Assembly: GCF_002257645.1 (NCBI RefSeq)
Contig: NZ_NQMO01000001.1
Coordinates: forward strand, 496,001 to 560,000
Length of the DNA stretch: 64,000 nucleotides
Source of the DNA: Paenibacillus sp. XY044
GTDB lineage: Bacteria; Bacillota; Bacilli; Paenibacillales; Paenibacillaceae
Direction of reading: 5' to 3'
The notes below the pieces were generated by a model that did no database searches, was not told the origin of the DNA, and was given only the letters and a program-made list of their open reading frames with translations. Positions 17,431 through 26,261 of the stretch are shown here, piece after piece (the stretch's first letter is position 1; each line of letters starts with the position of its first letter). The position numbers and the translations under genes are program-made.

Positions 17431-18357
17431 ATGATAGTTCACCCAGCATTCAATAATGACAATCCATTGTATTCATGCAAGGTTACCGAGCTTCTTTCTA
17501 ACCGAGATAACATACAGGGAGGAGGAGTTTATCAGATTAGAAACGTATCAAACAATAAAGTATACATAGGTAGCACCAAGAATTTTTATGATCGATTTAA
17601 GCAACACTATTATAGTTTAATCAACAACGCTAATGTATCTAAGCTTCAGAATGATTGGAATAGCCATGGTATTGATAAGCCTTTTACTTTTGATATACTT
17701 AAAGTTGTGAGTGACAATACTGATAGGGAAATGCTTTACAACCTGGAACAAGTATATTTAAATGAACATCGACCATTTGAATGTGGTTATAACACAATTA
17801 AGGAATCAGAAAGTACTGTCAAATATAAAAGCAGTAATAAAAGATTGAACAATATTAAGATGACTAAAGAACTTGAAATAGCCAGATATGAATGTCTTGA
17901 ATACTTAAAGGATAATGCCAATAAACTTGTTGAAGCTGTATTTCAATATGAAGAAAAGAAGATGACTCCATTTGTTTATGATAAGTTGATTAAACTATAC
18001 ACCATCTTTCCATGTTTCTATCGTGCTGTATTAGATTATGTTGTACCACAATTCCCAGACATGGAATGCAAACTAAAAATTATTGCATGGACAATTTATC
18101 TAAGAGATGACAATTGGCCACAGTTTAGAATAAGAGGGCAGGATAATAATCAAGACTTCATACGCTATGATATATCTTATGATCAATTAATTGAACTCCA
18201 ACAGACATTAAACTTAGCTTATTATGATATTTTCAAACTCATATTCACGAACCAAGTTAGTTTCAACAAAATATCTATTGTTGAGAATAAGCGCAAAAGA
18301 AAAGGATCTAAACGATCAGCAGCATCAACAAAGAAAAGAATGTTGAAAATAAAATAA
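17431..18357 (+). CDS. GIY-YIG endonuclease-like protein 1
   Basis: 308 aa. The GIY-YIG domain is near the N-terminus: GGVYQIRN (about residue 31) and KVYIGSTKNFYDRFKQHYY (about 45-63), with conserved Arg and His, and a Glu in NLEQVYLNEH near 108. The remaining 180 residues are helical, ending in a very basic tail (NKRKRKGSKRS) likely to bind nucleic acid. It may be a free-standing homing-type endonuclease. SD AAGGAGGAG before ATG. It is followed within 30 bp by a second GIY-YIG gene. Confidence 0.85.
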   Translation: MIVHPAFNNDNPLYSCKVTELLSNRDNIQGGGVYQIRNVSNNKVYIGSTKNFYDRFKQHYYSLINNANVSKLQNDWNSHGIDKPFTFDILKVVSDNTDREMLYNLEQVYLNEHRPFECGYNTIKESESTVKYKSSNKRLNNIKMTKELEIARYECLEYLKDNANKLVEAVFQYEEKKMTPFVYDKLIKLYTIFPCFYRAVLDYVVPQFPDMECKLKIIAWTIYLRDDNWPQFRIRGQDNNQDFIRYDISYDQLIELQQTLNLAYYDIFKLIFTNQVSFNKISIVENKRKRKGSKRSAASTKKRMLKIK

Positions 18358-18387
18358 ATATATATGTTATATATAAGGAGAAATTAA

Positions 18388-19338
18388 ATGATCGACACAT
18401 CAAAACTTTATAGTGGTCAACTTTTCAAGAACTATAAAGAATTATGTATGTTTCTTGATGAGCCAATCAAGACAGCAGGAACCAAGTTAAAGCAGCTTGA
18501 TGAGTTATCTAAGCATTGTTTATTTAATATTGCTAACAACAAAGAAATATATATTCATCTGGTGTATGATGAGCCATTAGAACTCTCTCATACTAAATTT
18601 ATTCTGAACAGGTTGGAACGTTATGTAATTGAGCATTACTTTATGTATGATAATGAAGATAGAGTATTTATTCCTTTCGATAATATTAAAAGGATTACTC
18701 TGGATATAATCGAGGATCTGCAGAATTGTCTTTCTAAGTCTTATGACATTGATATGAACATCGTTACACAATGCTTTAATGTTGATGATAATTCATTGCA
18801 TAAATACATTGAGAAAATACTCAAGAAGCTAAATGGTCAATGTATAATCTATTGGACACCCCAAAATAAGACCAGCACAGAGTATAGTATTATAGTTAAC
18901 ACATATTACTTTCAAAAGCAGATAATTAAAGAAGACATACTTAAACTGAACCTTTCGAAATATAAAATAAATATAGATGAATACAATGAAAATGTGCAAG
19001 GTATATACGCTATTTTTAATAAAGCTACAGGTAAAATTTATATCGGAAGTTCAATTAATATACATAAGAGGATAGCACAACATATTGTTTTACTAAGCAC
19101 CAATGGCCACTGTAATTCAGAATTGCAAAAAGATTACGCTAATTGTTCAACGGATTTTGAATTCATACTTATAGAGGAAGTTAACCACATTCCCGATTTG
19201 CCAAGTAACGAATCAAGTTGGATAAATATATTTGGTGGTCGCTTCAGCCAGAATGTCTACAATCGATCTAATCCAACGAAGGAAGAAGGAGTAATAAAGG
19301 TAAGAAATGAAATTTATAGGAGGAGAACATATCAATAA
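18388..19338 (+). CDS. GIY-YIG endonuclease-like protein 2
   Basis: 316 aa with the domain order reversed relative to its neighbour. About 205 residues of unrecognised sequence come first, then a C-terminal GIY-YIG domain (QGIYAIFNKATGKIYIGSS, RIAQHI, and ESSWINIFGG with the possible catalytic Glu). It has an SD AAGGAG. Tandem GIY-YIG genes with unrelated accessory domains suggest targeted, non-intron homing endonucleases. The cut site is unknown. Confidence 0.8.
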   Translation: MIDTSKLYSGQLFKNYKELCMFLDEPIKTAGTKLKQLDELSKHCLFNIANNKEIYIHLVYDEPLELSHTKFILNRLERYVIEHYFMYDNEDRVFIPFDNIKRITLDIIEDLQNCLSKSYDIDMNIVTQCFNVDDNSLHKYIEKILKKLNGQCIIYWTPQNKTSTEYSIIVNTYYFQKQIIKEDILKLNLSKYKINIDEYNENVQGIYAIFNKATGKIYIGSSINIHKRIAQHIVLLSTNGHCNSELQKDYANCSTDFEFILIEEVNHIPDLPSNESSWINIFGGRFSQNVYNRSNPTKEEGVIKVRNEIYRRRTYQ

Positions 19339-19407
19339 AAGTTAAGTGTATAATTGACTAAATGATAAACAACATAATACAATCCATCTAAAAAGGAGCA
19401 GGAGAAC

Positions 19408-19833
19408 ATGAGCCTTACAAAATGTGTTGAATGTGGATCTAATGAGTTTAAACCAATTGAATACACAATGGAGCACCAGGAGAACGATAAAACGTTAGTT
19501 ATCGAAAATATCCCAGCTGTACAATGCAATAACTGTAATGAAATCTATATCACTGCAGAAGGTAGCAAATACATTGATAAACAATTAGCAATATTCAGAA
19601 ATGAAGGATTTGAAAATGCTGCCAAAGAGGTAATCAAGAATAAAGGTATTACTCAGGAACAATTAGGGAACGCCTTAAACGTCACTAAGCAACGTGCTAA
19701 TCAAATTTTGTCTGATGGTAATCTAGATGCACAAACAATGATCAAAGTATCTAAAGCAGTCAATGAACCGGTAGAGGTATTGTTTAAGTTCAGAAGGATT
19801 ACCCAGAAGAATGATAAATATTACATTGTATAA
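19408..19833 (+). CDS. MqsA/YgiT-type zinc finger and HTH protein
   Basis: 141 aa. An N-terminal YgiT-type zinc finger (CVECGS at about 5-10, VQCNNCNE near 43-50) is followed by an Xre-like HTH (ITQEQLGNALNVTKQRANQIL) and an EPVEVLFKF end. This is the architecture of MqsA-like antitoxins that repress their own operon. No MqsR, HigB or RelE-like toxin gene is adjacent, so it is an orphan regulator or pairs with something elsewhere. Ends at a strong terminator. Confidence 0.8.
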   Translation: MSLTKCVECGSNEFKPIEYTMEHQENDKTLVIENIPAVQCNNCNEIYITAEGSKYIDKQLAIFRNEGFENAAKEVIKNKGITQEQLGNALNVTKQRANQILSDGNLDAQTMIKVSKAVNEPVEVLFKFRRITQKNDKYYIV

Positions 19834-19859
19834 CCGCTAAAACAGGCGGTTATTTTTTT
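19832..19859 (+). terminator. intrinsic terminator
   Basis: AACCGC, 8-nt loop, GCGGTT, then A and T7, overlapping the stop codon of the MqsA-like gene. Confidence 0.85.
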
Positions 19860-19890
19860 ATAAAACATTCGAATAAAGTAAAGTAATTGC

Positions 19891-19918
19891 TTGACTTTAT
19901 TAATAAAATAATTATAAT
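19891..19918 (+). promoter_or_regulatory. SigA promoter
   Basis: TTGACT, 16-bp spacer, TATAAT, 39 bp before the ATG at 19957. Similar CTTGACT...TATAAT promoters recur before 23103 and 23711, forming a small promoter family. Confidence 0.7.
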
Positions 19919-19956
19919 AATATATATAAGGAATAAACAAAAGGAGATGTTAATAA

Positions 19957-20604
19957 ATGAACTTCAATCAACTTTCCCAAATGGAACAAATGGATTATCT
20001 GTCTGAGCTTCTGGCAAATGAAATCTTTAATCTTGGTGAACTGCCGTACCATAAATTATTACTTGGTCAGCAATTGACGGTTAAGAAAGGTTTTCATGAA
20101 TCCCTGAAAGCTGAAAACATTCAAATTACAGACGTTCTTATCAAAGTAGTAGAGGAGGAGTTTGCAGGTTCTCCGATGGCTTCATTCCTTCGTGAGTATG
20201 GGTATTCCATTACTCAATCCAGTGAATTTACCGAAGTTGTGGAGCAGCTCACACCAGAACGTAAAGTTACACTTATCAAGTTTTCGGAGTTTGGTTTCCC
20301 TGTGTTTATTAATACAGTTATTAACAGTGTAGAGGTTAAACCTTACGCACAATATAATGAGTCTTTGCGTATCATCCACAAACCTAAAAAGAAACGGTCT
20401 TTGTGGCAAAATATCATTCTGCCTAAAGATGAACTACTTGTGTATGATGGTTGGTTAAATGTTGATCTGGATATCATCACTAAAGAAACCATAAAGGAAA
20501 ATGAATCAGTAAAAGTGACTCAATCTAAATATTCCAGTTTTGACCGTACTTTTATTGCTGATATTGTTTCTGCACTTGGTCAACCTATTGCAAAAGTTAA
20601 TTGA
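19957..20604 (+). CDS. hypothetical protein, 215 aa
   Basis: Strong SD (AAGGAGATG). The codon bias is good and a dedicated promoter is present, so the gene is real. No motif is recognised. A short basic patch (KPKKKRSLW) precedes a segment with ILPKDELLVYDGW. It precedes the methyltransferase gene but has its own promoter and termination region. Confidence 0.75.
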   Translation: MNFNQLSQMEQMDYLSELLANEIFNLGELPYHKLLLGQQLTVKKGFHESLKAENIQITDVLIKVVEEEFAGSPMASFLREYGYSITQSSEFTEVVEQLTPERKVTLIKFSEFGFPVFINTVINSVEVKPYAQYNESLRIIHKPKKKRSLWQNIILPKDELLVYDGWLNVDLDIITKETIKENESVKVTQSKYSSFDRTFIADIVSALGQPIAKVN

Positions 20605-20624
20605 TTCAATCAATAAAACAACTA

Positions 20625-20653
20625 TATACATAATATGAATTACGTGCTATAAT
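20625..20653 (+). promoter_or_regulatory. extended -10 promoter for the methyltransferase gene
   Basis: TATACA, 17-bp spacer, TGC-TATAAT; the ATG at 20697 follows an AGGAGG SD. Confidence 0.5.
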
Positions 20654-20696
20654 TAAGTATATTCAAAAAACGGATAATACATAGGAGGTTGTTAAA

Positions 20697-23018
20697 ATGT
20701 GGTACGGTGACAAAAGAGAAGCTAAGGTAAATATCATGGGTAAATTAGTTGATGCAGGTTGGAAAGTATTTGGTTATTCTCCTGATCAATCAGACAGCAT
20801 GACTGATTATTATGATCCTGCGTCCTGGTCTGGTGTAGCTACTAAGAATGGCTATGTATTGTTGATCGATATTTATAGTTTACATGATTCTGGTCGTGAA
20901 GTTCGCAAATACAACTATAACAATAAAACATATGTTTCCAATGCACGTATTGAAAAACTGAAAGCCATGATGAATGATCCAGCATCCACAGAAAACGAAA
21001 AAGCATCTTGTGCAACTTTGATTGAGAAGGAAATCGAAAAATCTAATGTTGAACCAACTTATACGGTAGTGGAAACCTATCCAACATTTATGTACGCTAA
21101 TCCAAGGGGGACAACTTGGCACATTGAAAAAGACGGTCAAATTATCGCAAAAGGTAAAGGCGTATTCTCCACAAATACATATGATTGGGAAAACAAAGAG
21201 TTAAACAGCACACAGCAAAAGGAAATTAAAATCAATGCATTTGTTGAACGTATCGAAAAGGTATTGAAGGATTCCGATGCATTGCAAGCTCATGTAATTA
21301 AGGTTCCAGTTAAGACAATTAAAGCAGTTGAAAAAGATGTCACTTCTATTACTGATGCAGATATCAAAGAAGGCTTTACATTTGTAATGAAAGTAGCCTA
21401 TACACACGGAAATGGTAAGGGCACGAAATATTCTTTAGTTTATAAAGATGAACAATATAATAAATATCATACCTTCGCTAAACTTGGAAAAACAAACAAA
21501 CCTTCTAAAAGTATTGATAAATCTTGGAGTTTGTCCGTAGAGCGCATTAATGAATTACTGGGTAAAGGTCATATTGCTATTATCGAATTTGTTGAAGTTA
21601 CAGAATACCAAGAAAAGACAGTATTTAAAAAAACATCTCGCAAACAAACAGTTTCTAATGCTCCAGCAATCGAAACAACGGAAGAAGTAAAAGAAACAGT
21701 AAACAACACAGAAGAAAACGAAGTTGCAGAACCGGCGACATCTAGACAGTTATGGGCATTACATTGTGCAACTAAACTTGATACTAGAGAATTGAAAATT
21801 AGTAAAACAAAAGCCTCCGAACTGATTACTAAATCAAAGGCAGGACATAGCATCATTGAGGAAGTAAAAGTCTACATGAACACTAATGAAACGGTAGCAC
21901 CTAACGAAGCAAAATCAAATAACGAAGAAGCTCAAACAGAAGCAAAAGAAGAGCAAAGCCAAGTGAAGTACATTTCTAAAATTAATAAGCAATTTGAAAC
22001 AGTACAAAAGAAACTAGATTCTATTTCTGGCGAATATCTAACCAACACTTGGAAACGTCAAAATGAAGAAGCTTCTAGAGACGAAAAGAGGGAACAATAC
22101 CGTTTTGATATTTCTTTGTTAAATCTGTTCAAAGAAAAGGCATCTAATAATGAAATGTCGTCTTTTGAAATAGCTTTACTAAATGGTGCTTTCCGCGAAG
22201 ATATTAGAAGTAAATACAATTCAAAAATGAAACATAATTATGATATTAAATACCCAGAAATTGATCCTAAGTTAGACCTAAGTGGATGGTGGAATGTTGA
22301 AGTTCCTAAACGTCAAAAGCGATATAATAAAGCTAATATATACAATACAGAACAACTGATCGAAGCAGTAAACCAATATGGAGAACTAGTAAAAGCAATC
22401 GAAACACCTGTAAATCCTGTTCAGCAGCAAATTAAAAAGCTTGAGAATGATGTTAAATTAAGTAAAATACCTGGATACTTCCCAACTCCAAAAACAATTG
22501 TTCAATATATGATCGAGATGGCAGATATACAAGACGGTGAGACTATTTTAGAGCCGTCGGCAGGGAATGGAAACATTTTAGATGGGATAACACAATACAC
22601 AATGGAAGAGGGTTTAGGCGTAAATCTAGAGGCTTTAGAATGGAATTATAGACTGTCCGAGATACTGGAACTAAAACAATATAAGATTGTGGGTAATGAT
22701 TTCACAGAATTCGAACCAAATAATCTTTATGACAAGATTATTATGAATCCACCTTTTGAGAAAAACCAAGATGTTGAACACGTATTAAAGGCTTATGAGT
22801 GTTTGAAAGATGGAGGTAAAATAGTTGCTATCATGTCTCCACATTGGACCTTTGCAAGCGATTCTAAAAGCGTTCAGTTCCGTGAATGGCTCAGTGATAA
22901 GGGGACAACCGAAAAGCTTCCAGAGGGGTCATTTAAAGAGTCTGGGACGGGAGTAAATACTGTTTTAGTGGTCATTGATAAGCCATACAATAATACAAGT
23001 GAGCAATTAGCGGGTTAA
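20697..23018 (+). CDS. large multidomain protein with C-terminal N6-adenine DNA methyltransferase
   Basis: 773 aa. The last 180 residues form an N6-adenine MTase: the FPTPK entry segment, SAM-binding LEPSAGNGN at about 617-625, and catalytic NPPF at about 684-687. The order fits gamma-type enzymes. Residues 1-330 carry unrecognised globular domains (YGDKREAKVN start, then a WHIEKDGQIIAKGKG strand pair). An acidic low-complexity linker holds a TSRQLWALHCATKLDTRE module (about 350-395) that recurs in phage proteins. The mosaic resembles polyvalent phage proteins that protect incoming DNA. No restriction partner is nearby. Target site unknown. Confidence 0.85.
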   Translation: MWYGDKREAKVNIMGKLVDAGWKVFGYSPDQSDSMTDYYDPASWSGVATKNGYVLLIDIYSLHDSGREVRKYNYNNKTYVSNARIEKLKAMMNDPASTENEKASCATLIEKEIEKSNVEPTYTVVETYPTFMYANPRGTTWHIEKDGQIIAKGKGVFSTNTYDWENKELNSTQQKEIKINAFVERIEKVLKDSDALQAHVIKVPVKTIKAVEKDVTSITDADIKEGFTFVMKVAYTHGNGKGTKYSLVYKDEQYNKYHTFAKLGKTNKPSKSIDKSWSLSVERINELLGKGHIAIIEFVEVTEYQEKTVFKKTSRKQTVSNAPAIETTEEVKETVNNTEENEVAEPATSRQLWALHCATKLDTRELKISKTKASELITKSKAGHSIIEEVKVYMNTNETVAPNEAKSNNEEAQTEAKEEQSQVKYISKINKQFETVQKKLDSISGEYLTNTWKRQNEEASRDEKREQYRFDISLLNLFKEKASNNEMSSFEIALLNGAFREDIRSKYNSKMKHNYDIKYPEIDPKLDLSGWWNVEVPKRQKRYNKANIYNTEQLIEAVNQYGELVKAIETPVNPVQQQIKKLENDVKLSKIPGYFPTPKTIVQYMIEMADIQDGETILEPSAGNGNILDGITQYTMEEGLGVNLEALEWNYRLSEILELKQYKIVGNDFTEFEPNNLYDKIIMNPPFEKNQDVEHVLKAYECLKDGGKIVAIMSPHWTFASDSKSVQFREWLSDKGTTEKLPEGSFKESGTGVNTVLVVIDKPYNNTSEQLAG

Positions 23019-23038
23019 AATAAAAGTAAAACGAACAC

Positions 23039-23067
23039 TTGACTTTTTCTTATAAAGTAAATATAAT
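23039..23067 (+). promoter_or_regulatory. SigA promoter
   Basis: TTGACT, 17-bp spacer, TATAAT, directly after the methyltransferase gene and before the 75-aa gene. Confidence 0.7.
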
Positions 23068-23102
23068 GATAATATAAAGTTTATTCATTGGAGGCGGTAG
23101 AG

Positions 23103-23330
23103 ATGACGGGTGAAAATTTTAAAGGTTTGAACCGTAAAAACTCAGCAATCGAAAAATTAAAAGAGGAATTACAAAGTGCAAAAGAATCCTTTACTAAGTA
23201 TGCAAAAAATGCTGATGAAGAAAGTTGGTCTTTTATTACACTGAATAAACTAGAAAATGAAATTATGGAGTTAGAATATGAATTGGATTGTGCTATTTAT
23301 GAAGACAATCGAAGAAGAAACTGGAAGTGA
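23103..23330 (+). CDS. small coiled-coil protein
   Basis: 75 aa from ATG 23103 (SD GGAGGCGG; the TTG at 23088 lies upstream of the SD). Heptad-like Leu/Ile spacing with many Glu/Lys suggests a short coiled coil. Function unknown; first gene of a small-gene cluster. Confidence 0.6.
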   Translation: MTGENFKGLNRKNSAIEKLKEELQSAKESFTKYAKNADEESWSFITLNKLENEIMELEYELDCAIYEDNRRRNWK

Positions 23331-23391
23331 CCGGGTCATTGTTAGATAGATAACATAATGAAATGCGAATTTTATAAGGAGTTGAATACCC

Positions 23392-23586
23392 ATGAATTTT
23401 AAACCGTTATCTATTTACCTGATCGACTATGGAACGCATACCAAACTTGCTACATTTAGGATCAAACAAAAGAACTTAAATCATTTCTTTGATGTTGATG
23501 GAGAGTTTTCATTATCGGACGAATTCCTTAAAAGAGGAGTTATTGTAGTGACAGAGCTTGAAGAAGATGAGGAAGGCATATTCTAA
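23392..23586 (+). CDS. hypothetical protein, 64 aa
   Basis: Preceded by the recurring TTTTATAAGGAG leader. Beta-rich start (LSIYLIDYGTHTKLATF) and acidic end (ELEEDEEG). Unknown. Confidence 0.6.
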   Translation: MNFKPLSIYLIDYGTHTKLATFRIKQKNLNHFFDVDGEFSLSDEFLKRGVIVVTELEEDEEGIF

Positions 23587-23625
23587 AAGTAGGCAGCGAA
23601 AATATTTAAAAAGTAAAATAAATAC

Positions 23626-23654
23626 TTGACTTAAACCAATAAAACAAATATAAT
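23626..23654 (+). promoter_or_regulatory. SigA promoter
   Basis: TTGACT, 17-bp spacer, TATAAT, third member of the CTTGACT family. Confidence 0.7.
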
Positions 23655-23710
23655 AATAATATAAAGTAAATAAGTAATTGAAATACTCATTTTATAAGGA
23701 GTTGAATGAG

Positions 23711-23899
23711 ATGAAAGTTTCTCAATCCAAAGTATTGCACAAAGAAGGCTCTGTAAGAACTAGAGTAGTATATCAAAATAAGAAAGGCTACTACTGTACC
23801 GTTGAAGCAAAACGAATATATTTAATAAAAGAAGACGGAATAGTTAATGAGGGGATTTCAAAAGGGATACAATATGAATTCAAGGAAAATAGCTTATAA
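23711..23899 (+). CDS. hypothetical protein, 62 aa
   Basis: ATG 23711 follows TTTTATAAGGAG; an upstream in-frame ATG lies before the SD and is rejected. Basic, beta-rich (VRTRVVYQNKKGYYCTVEAKR). Unknown. Confidence 0.6.
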   Translation: MKVSQSKVLHKEGSVRTRVVYQNKKGYYCTVEAKRIYLIKEDGIVNEGISKGIQYEFKENSL

Positions 23900-23949
23900 A
23901 AGAGTGATTTTATAGTGATATGAAAAATTAAAAATTGGAGGAATTTAAT

Positions 23950-24351
23950 ATGAACACCGATTCCGTTAAAGCGAGAAGTTTATTAAAAACAGCAAAGCAA
24001 GATATCTTAAAAATGTATGGATGGACAGCAAAAGATTATTCTGCACGTATTTCAGAAACCAAACAAGGGTTGAAGTTGAATATTAAGTTATTAGTTCCCA
24101 GAAAGGGATTTAAAACAATCTGTGATTTTTTGATTGATAAAGTAGGCACAAGACACAGCCATGTAGATGTTATGCATAAGTCAGTTTTATCACAGGTTGA
24201 GTCTATAATTGAACAGGAAGTTGAAAAGGGCATTGATTATGGTTCAATCTCCAGTATGGACTGGATAGTATATTCAACAGAGGGTTCTAGAAAAGTACAG
24301 AACTCGACAATTAGATTTATGAATAGTTTATATGATTACTCAATAGCTTAA
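23950..24351 (+). CDS. hypothetical protein, 133 aa
   Basis: ATG 23950 after SD TTGGAGG. Mixed alpha/beta protein with MYGWTAKDYSARI early. No family recognised. Cotranscribed with the small genes on either side. Confidence 0.65.
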   Translation: MNTDSVKARSLLKTAKQDILKMYGWTAKDYSARISETKQGLKLNIKLLVPRKGFKTICDFLIDKVGTRHSHVDVMHKSVLSQVESIIEQEVEKGIDYGSISSMDWIVYSTEGSRKVQNSTIRFMNSLYDYSIA

Positions 24352-24407
24352 TTAGTGAATAAAATTCTTGTTTCATTAAAATAAAAATAGGCAGGATAAG
24401 AATACTT

Positions 24408-24671
24408 ATGATTGATTCAAAAATTATCATGATGATTCACAATGAAAAAGAGAGCATTAAGCAAAAGCAAAGGCAACTACTCATCAAATATGGATTCGGC
24501 AAGCATTCCAGAGATATTGATAAACAAATCACAGTGTCATTCTTTAGAATGGCAGAGGAGAGTCAAGAGGATTTAAACTCCTTCATTGATTTAGAAAAGG
24601 AATATGTTTGCTGTAACAGTAGGTTAGTTAGTTTGAGGATGAGTAAGCGTGAAGTATTAAATTCAAGGTAA
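24408..24671 (+). CDS. hypothetical protein, 87 aa
   Basis: Helical, Lys/Gln/Glu-rich. The SD is weak (AGGATAAGAA). Unknown. Confidence 0.5.
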   Translation: MIDSKIIMMIHNEKESIKQKQRQLLIKYGFGKHSRDIDKQITVSFFRMAEESQEDLNSFIDLEKEYVCCNSRLVSLRMSKREVLNSR

Positions 24672-24761
24672 AATGCTTATTTTACCAAACATCATTGCTC
24701 AAGCATCTAACGCTAACATATAATCAGAGTGGATAAATTAACTCTGGAGGCTCATAAACTC

Positions 24762-24950
24762 ATGGTGTGGACTATATTAGGCATAATCTTAGGTGTTCTT
24801 TCAGTGTTATCATTAGTTTTAGGTATGATAAGTTTATTTAATAAAGAGGATTATTCCTTTACTGGAAGTCGAAGTTATAATAATATGAGTCCATTTATGA
24901 TGACCATTGTTTATGGAATATTGGCCTATATTATGTTTACGGTGAAATAA
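24762..24950 (+). CDS. small membrane protein
   Basis: 62 aa from ATG 24762 (SD TGGAGG). Two predicted transmembrane helices (about 2-24 and 42-61) with a short polar loop (KEDYSFTGSRSYNN). Function unknown. Confidence 0.6.
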   Translation: MVWTILGIILGVLSVLSLVLGMISLFNKEDYSFTGSRSYNNMSPFMMTIVYGILAYIMFTVK

Positions 24951-24997
24951 GAAGTAAATAAATTCTTTAAAAGTAAAAATACATTGGAGGATAAGTA

Positions 24998-25192
24998 ATG
25001 AATATCGATCAAAAACAAATTGAAAAGATGTGGCAGGAGCTCAAAGAGGTTTCTTTTGATGAAGATTACGAAAATCAAGCCTTATACCTTGCTGAAGATT
25101 GGAAGCACTTTAAAGAGGGAACATACCAGGAGGAAATACTGCAATGGTTTGACGAAAACTATAGTAAGGGTGCTTCAGTTTTCAACCATTAA
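24998..25192 (+). CDS. hypothetical acidic protein, 64 aa
   Basis: SD TTGGAGG. Acidic, helical, aromatic-rich (LAEDWKHFKEG, LQWFDENY). Such charge is common in phage inhibitors that mimic DNA, but that is only a guess. Confidence 0.6.
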   Translation: MNIDQKQIEKMWQELKEVSFDEDYENQALYLAEDWKHFKEGTYQEEILQWFDENYSKGASVFNH

Positions 25193-25212
25193 ACGATATG
25201 GGAGGGTTACAA

Positions 25213-25401
25213 ATGAATCCACTCTTTAAAAAGGTAATCAAGATTTTAAAAGCGCACGATATTGAGTTTACTGTCGAAGGCAGTACGATCCTAACGGCTC
25301 TTTGCTCTATAGAAATCGGTATGAATGAAGTCAAAGTAAATGACAAACCGGTTAATATAGACGGTTTATGGATCACTATAGCAGCCATTGAGGGGAGGTA
25401 G
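25213..25401 (+). CDS. hypothetical protein, 62 aa
   Basis: ATG 25213 after GGGAGGG. Contains a KVIKILKAHDIEFTVEGSTI nucleotidyltransferase-like antiparallel pattern, but it is too short to assign. The 210 bp that follow hold no convincing gene. Confidence 0.55.
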   Translation: MNPLFKKVIKILKAHDIEFTVEGSTILTALCSIEIGMNEVKVNDKPVNIDGLWITIAAIEGR

Positions 25402-25612
25402 GCGGAAGGGTAGCAGAGAGGTCAAGGCCTCAAAAAAACGGCCAGAAACAATTCATACATCCACGATTTTTCTGAATGAAGGGTTACTTTTATCATCTCT
25501 CAAAAATGCGAAATTACATATAATAGCGAGCATATTTTGTTTGGGGGATATTTTACATAACAGCCAGCACTTTTTCTTTGACCGAAAGTTTTAATTGAGA
25601 GGCGGGAACGAG

Positions 25613-25711
25613 ATGAACAAATTTATTAAGCGATTCACCTTTGAAAGTGTTGTATTATACTCGCTTTGTGCAGTCCCTTGGATGGTCTCTATTGTTAAAG
25701 CAGTTAATTAA
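25613..25711 (+). CDS. micropeptide, 32 aa
   Basis: ATG 25613 with SD GAGGCGGGA. One hydrophobic segment (SVVLYSLCAVPWMVSIVKAV) with a basic N-terminus suggests membrane insertion. Confidence 0.4.
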   Translation: MNKFIKRFTFESVVLYSLCAVPWMVSIVKAVN

Positions 25712-25753
25712 ATTAACATACATAAAATAGTTAATATGAATAGAGGAGGGCTC

Positions 25754-25948
25754 ATGCACAAAGTGACGTTGACCAACGCCGAAATAGCCGAATACACTAA
25801 GAACCGCCAGGCAATCCGGGACAGTCGAACGCGGTTTGAGGTACGATATCATACCGAAATGTGTCTCGGTATTTTGCAGCGTGGCCGAAACCGGTACATA
25901 GATAGTTTGGAACATGAGATTACGGAATCAAGTAGCGATGATATTTAA
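25754..25948 (+). CDS. hypothetical basic protein, 64 aa
   Basis: ATG 25754 after AGAGGAGGG. Rich in Arg/Thr; slightly higher GC than its neighbours. Unknown. Confidence 0.5.
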   Translation: MHKVTLTNAEIAEYTKNRQAIRDSRTRFEVRYHTEMCLGILQRGRNRYIDSLEHEITESSSDDI

Positions 25949-25972
25949 ATAAAGCAACGATTTTACAGAGAA

Positions 25973-26227
25973 ATGGGGCGAAGATCCGTGGACAAATATG
26001 TGATTAAAACGAATCAAGGTTACGTAAAAAATATATTAAAAAGTAAAATCCTTTATACCGATGACTTGTCACACGCCAAACTTTATCACTCTTCATATAA
26101 GTGCATAGTTTCAATGGCGAATTACAAGTCGTTATTTAAACAGACGTGTCCTTCGATACTAAAAATTAAAATGAATATCGAAGCATTTGAGTGGGTAGAA
26201 AGTCGATATTTAGTTCAATATCAGTAA
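25973..26227 (+). CDS. hypothetical protein, 84 aa
   Basis: Start uncertain: ATG 25973 has only a poor SD and GTG 25988 is possible. Mixed basic protein (VIKTNQGYVKNILKSK, WVESRYLVQYQ). The KTNQGYV opening recalls phage surface/early proteins but no family is assigned. Confidence 0.5.
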   Translation: MGRRSVDKYVIKTNQGYVKNILKSKILYTDDLSHAKLYHSSYKCIVSMANYKSLFKQTCPSILKIKMNIEAFEWVESRYLVQYQ

Positions 26228-26261
26228 TTAATTTTAAATATAAATATAGGGAGATATGATA

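Noticed and set aside
25388..25594. 68-codon rightward frame after the 62-aa gene
   Set aside because: No SD, overlap with the previous gene, and a composition that switches from Arg/Lys-rich to hydrophobic without codon bias; treated as non-coding.
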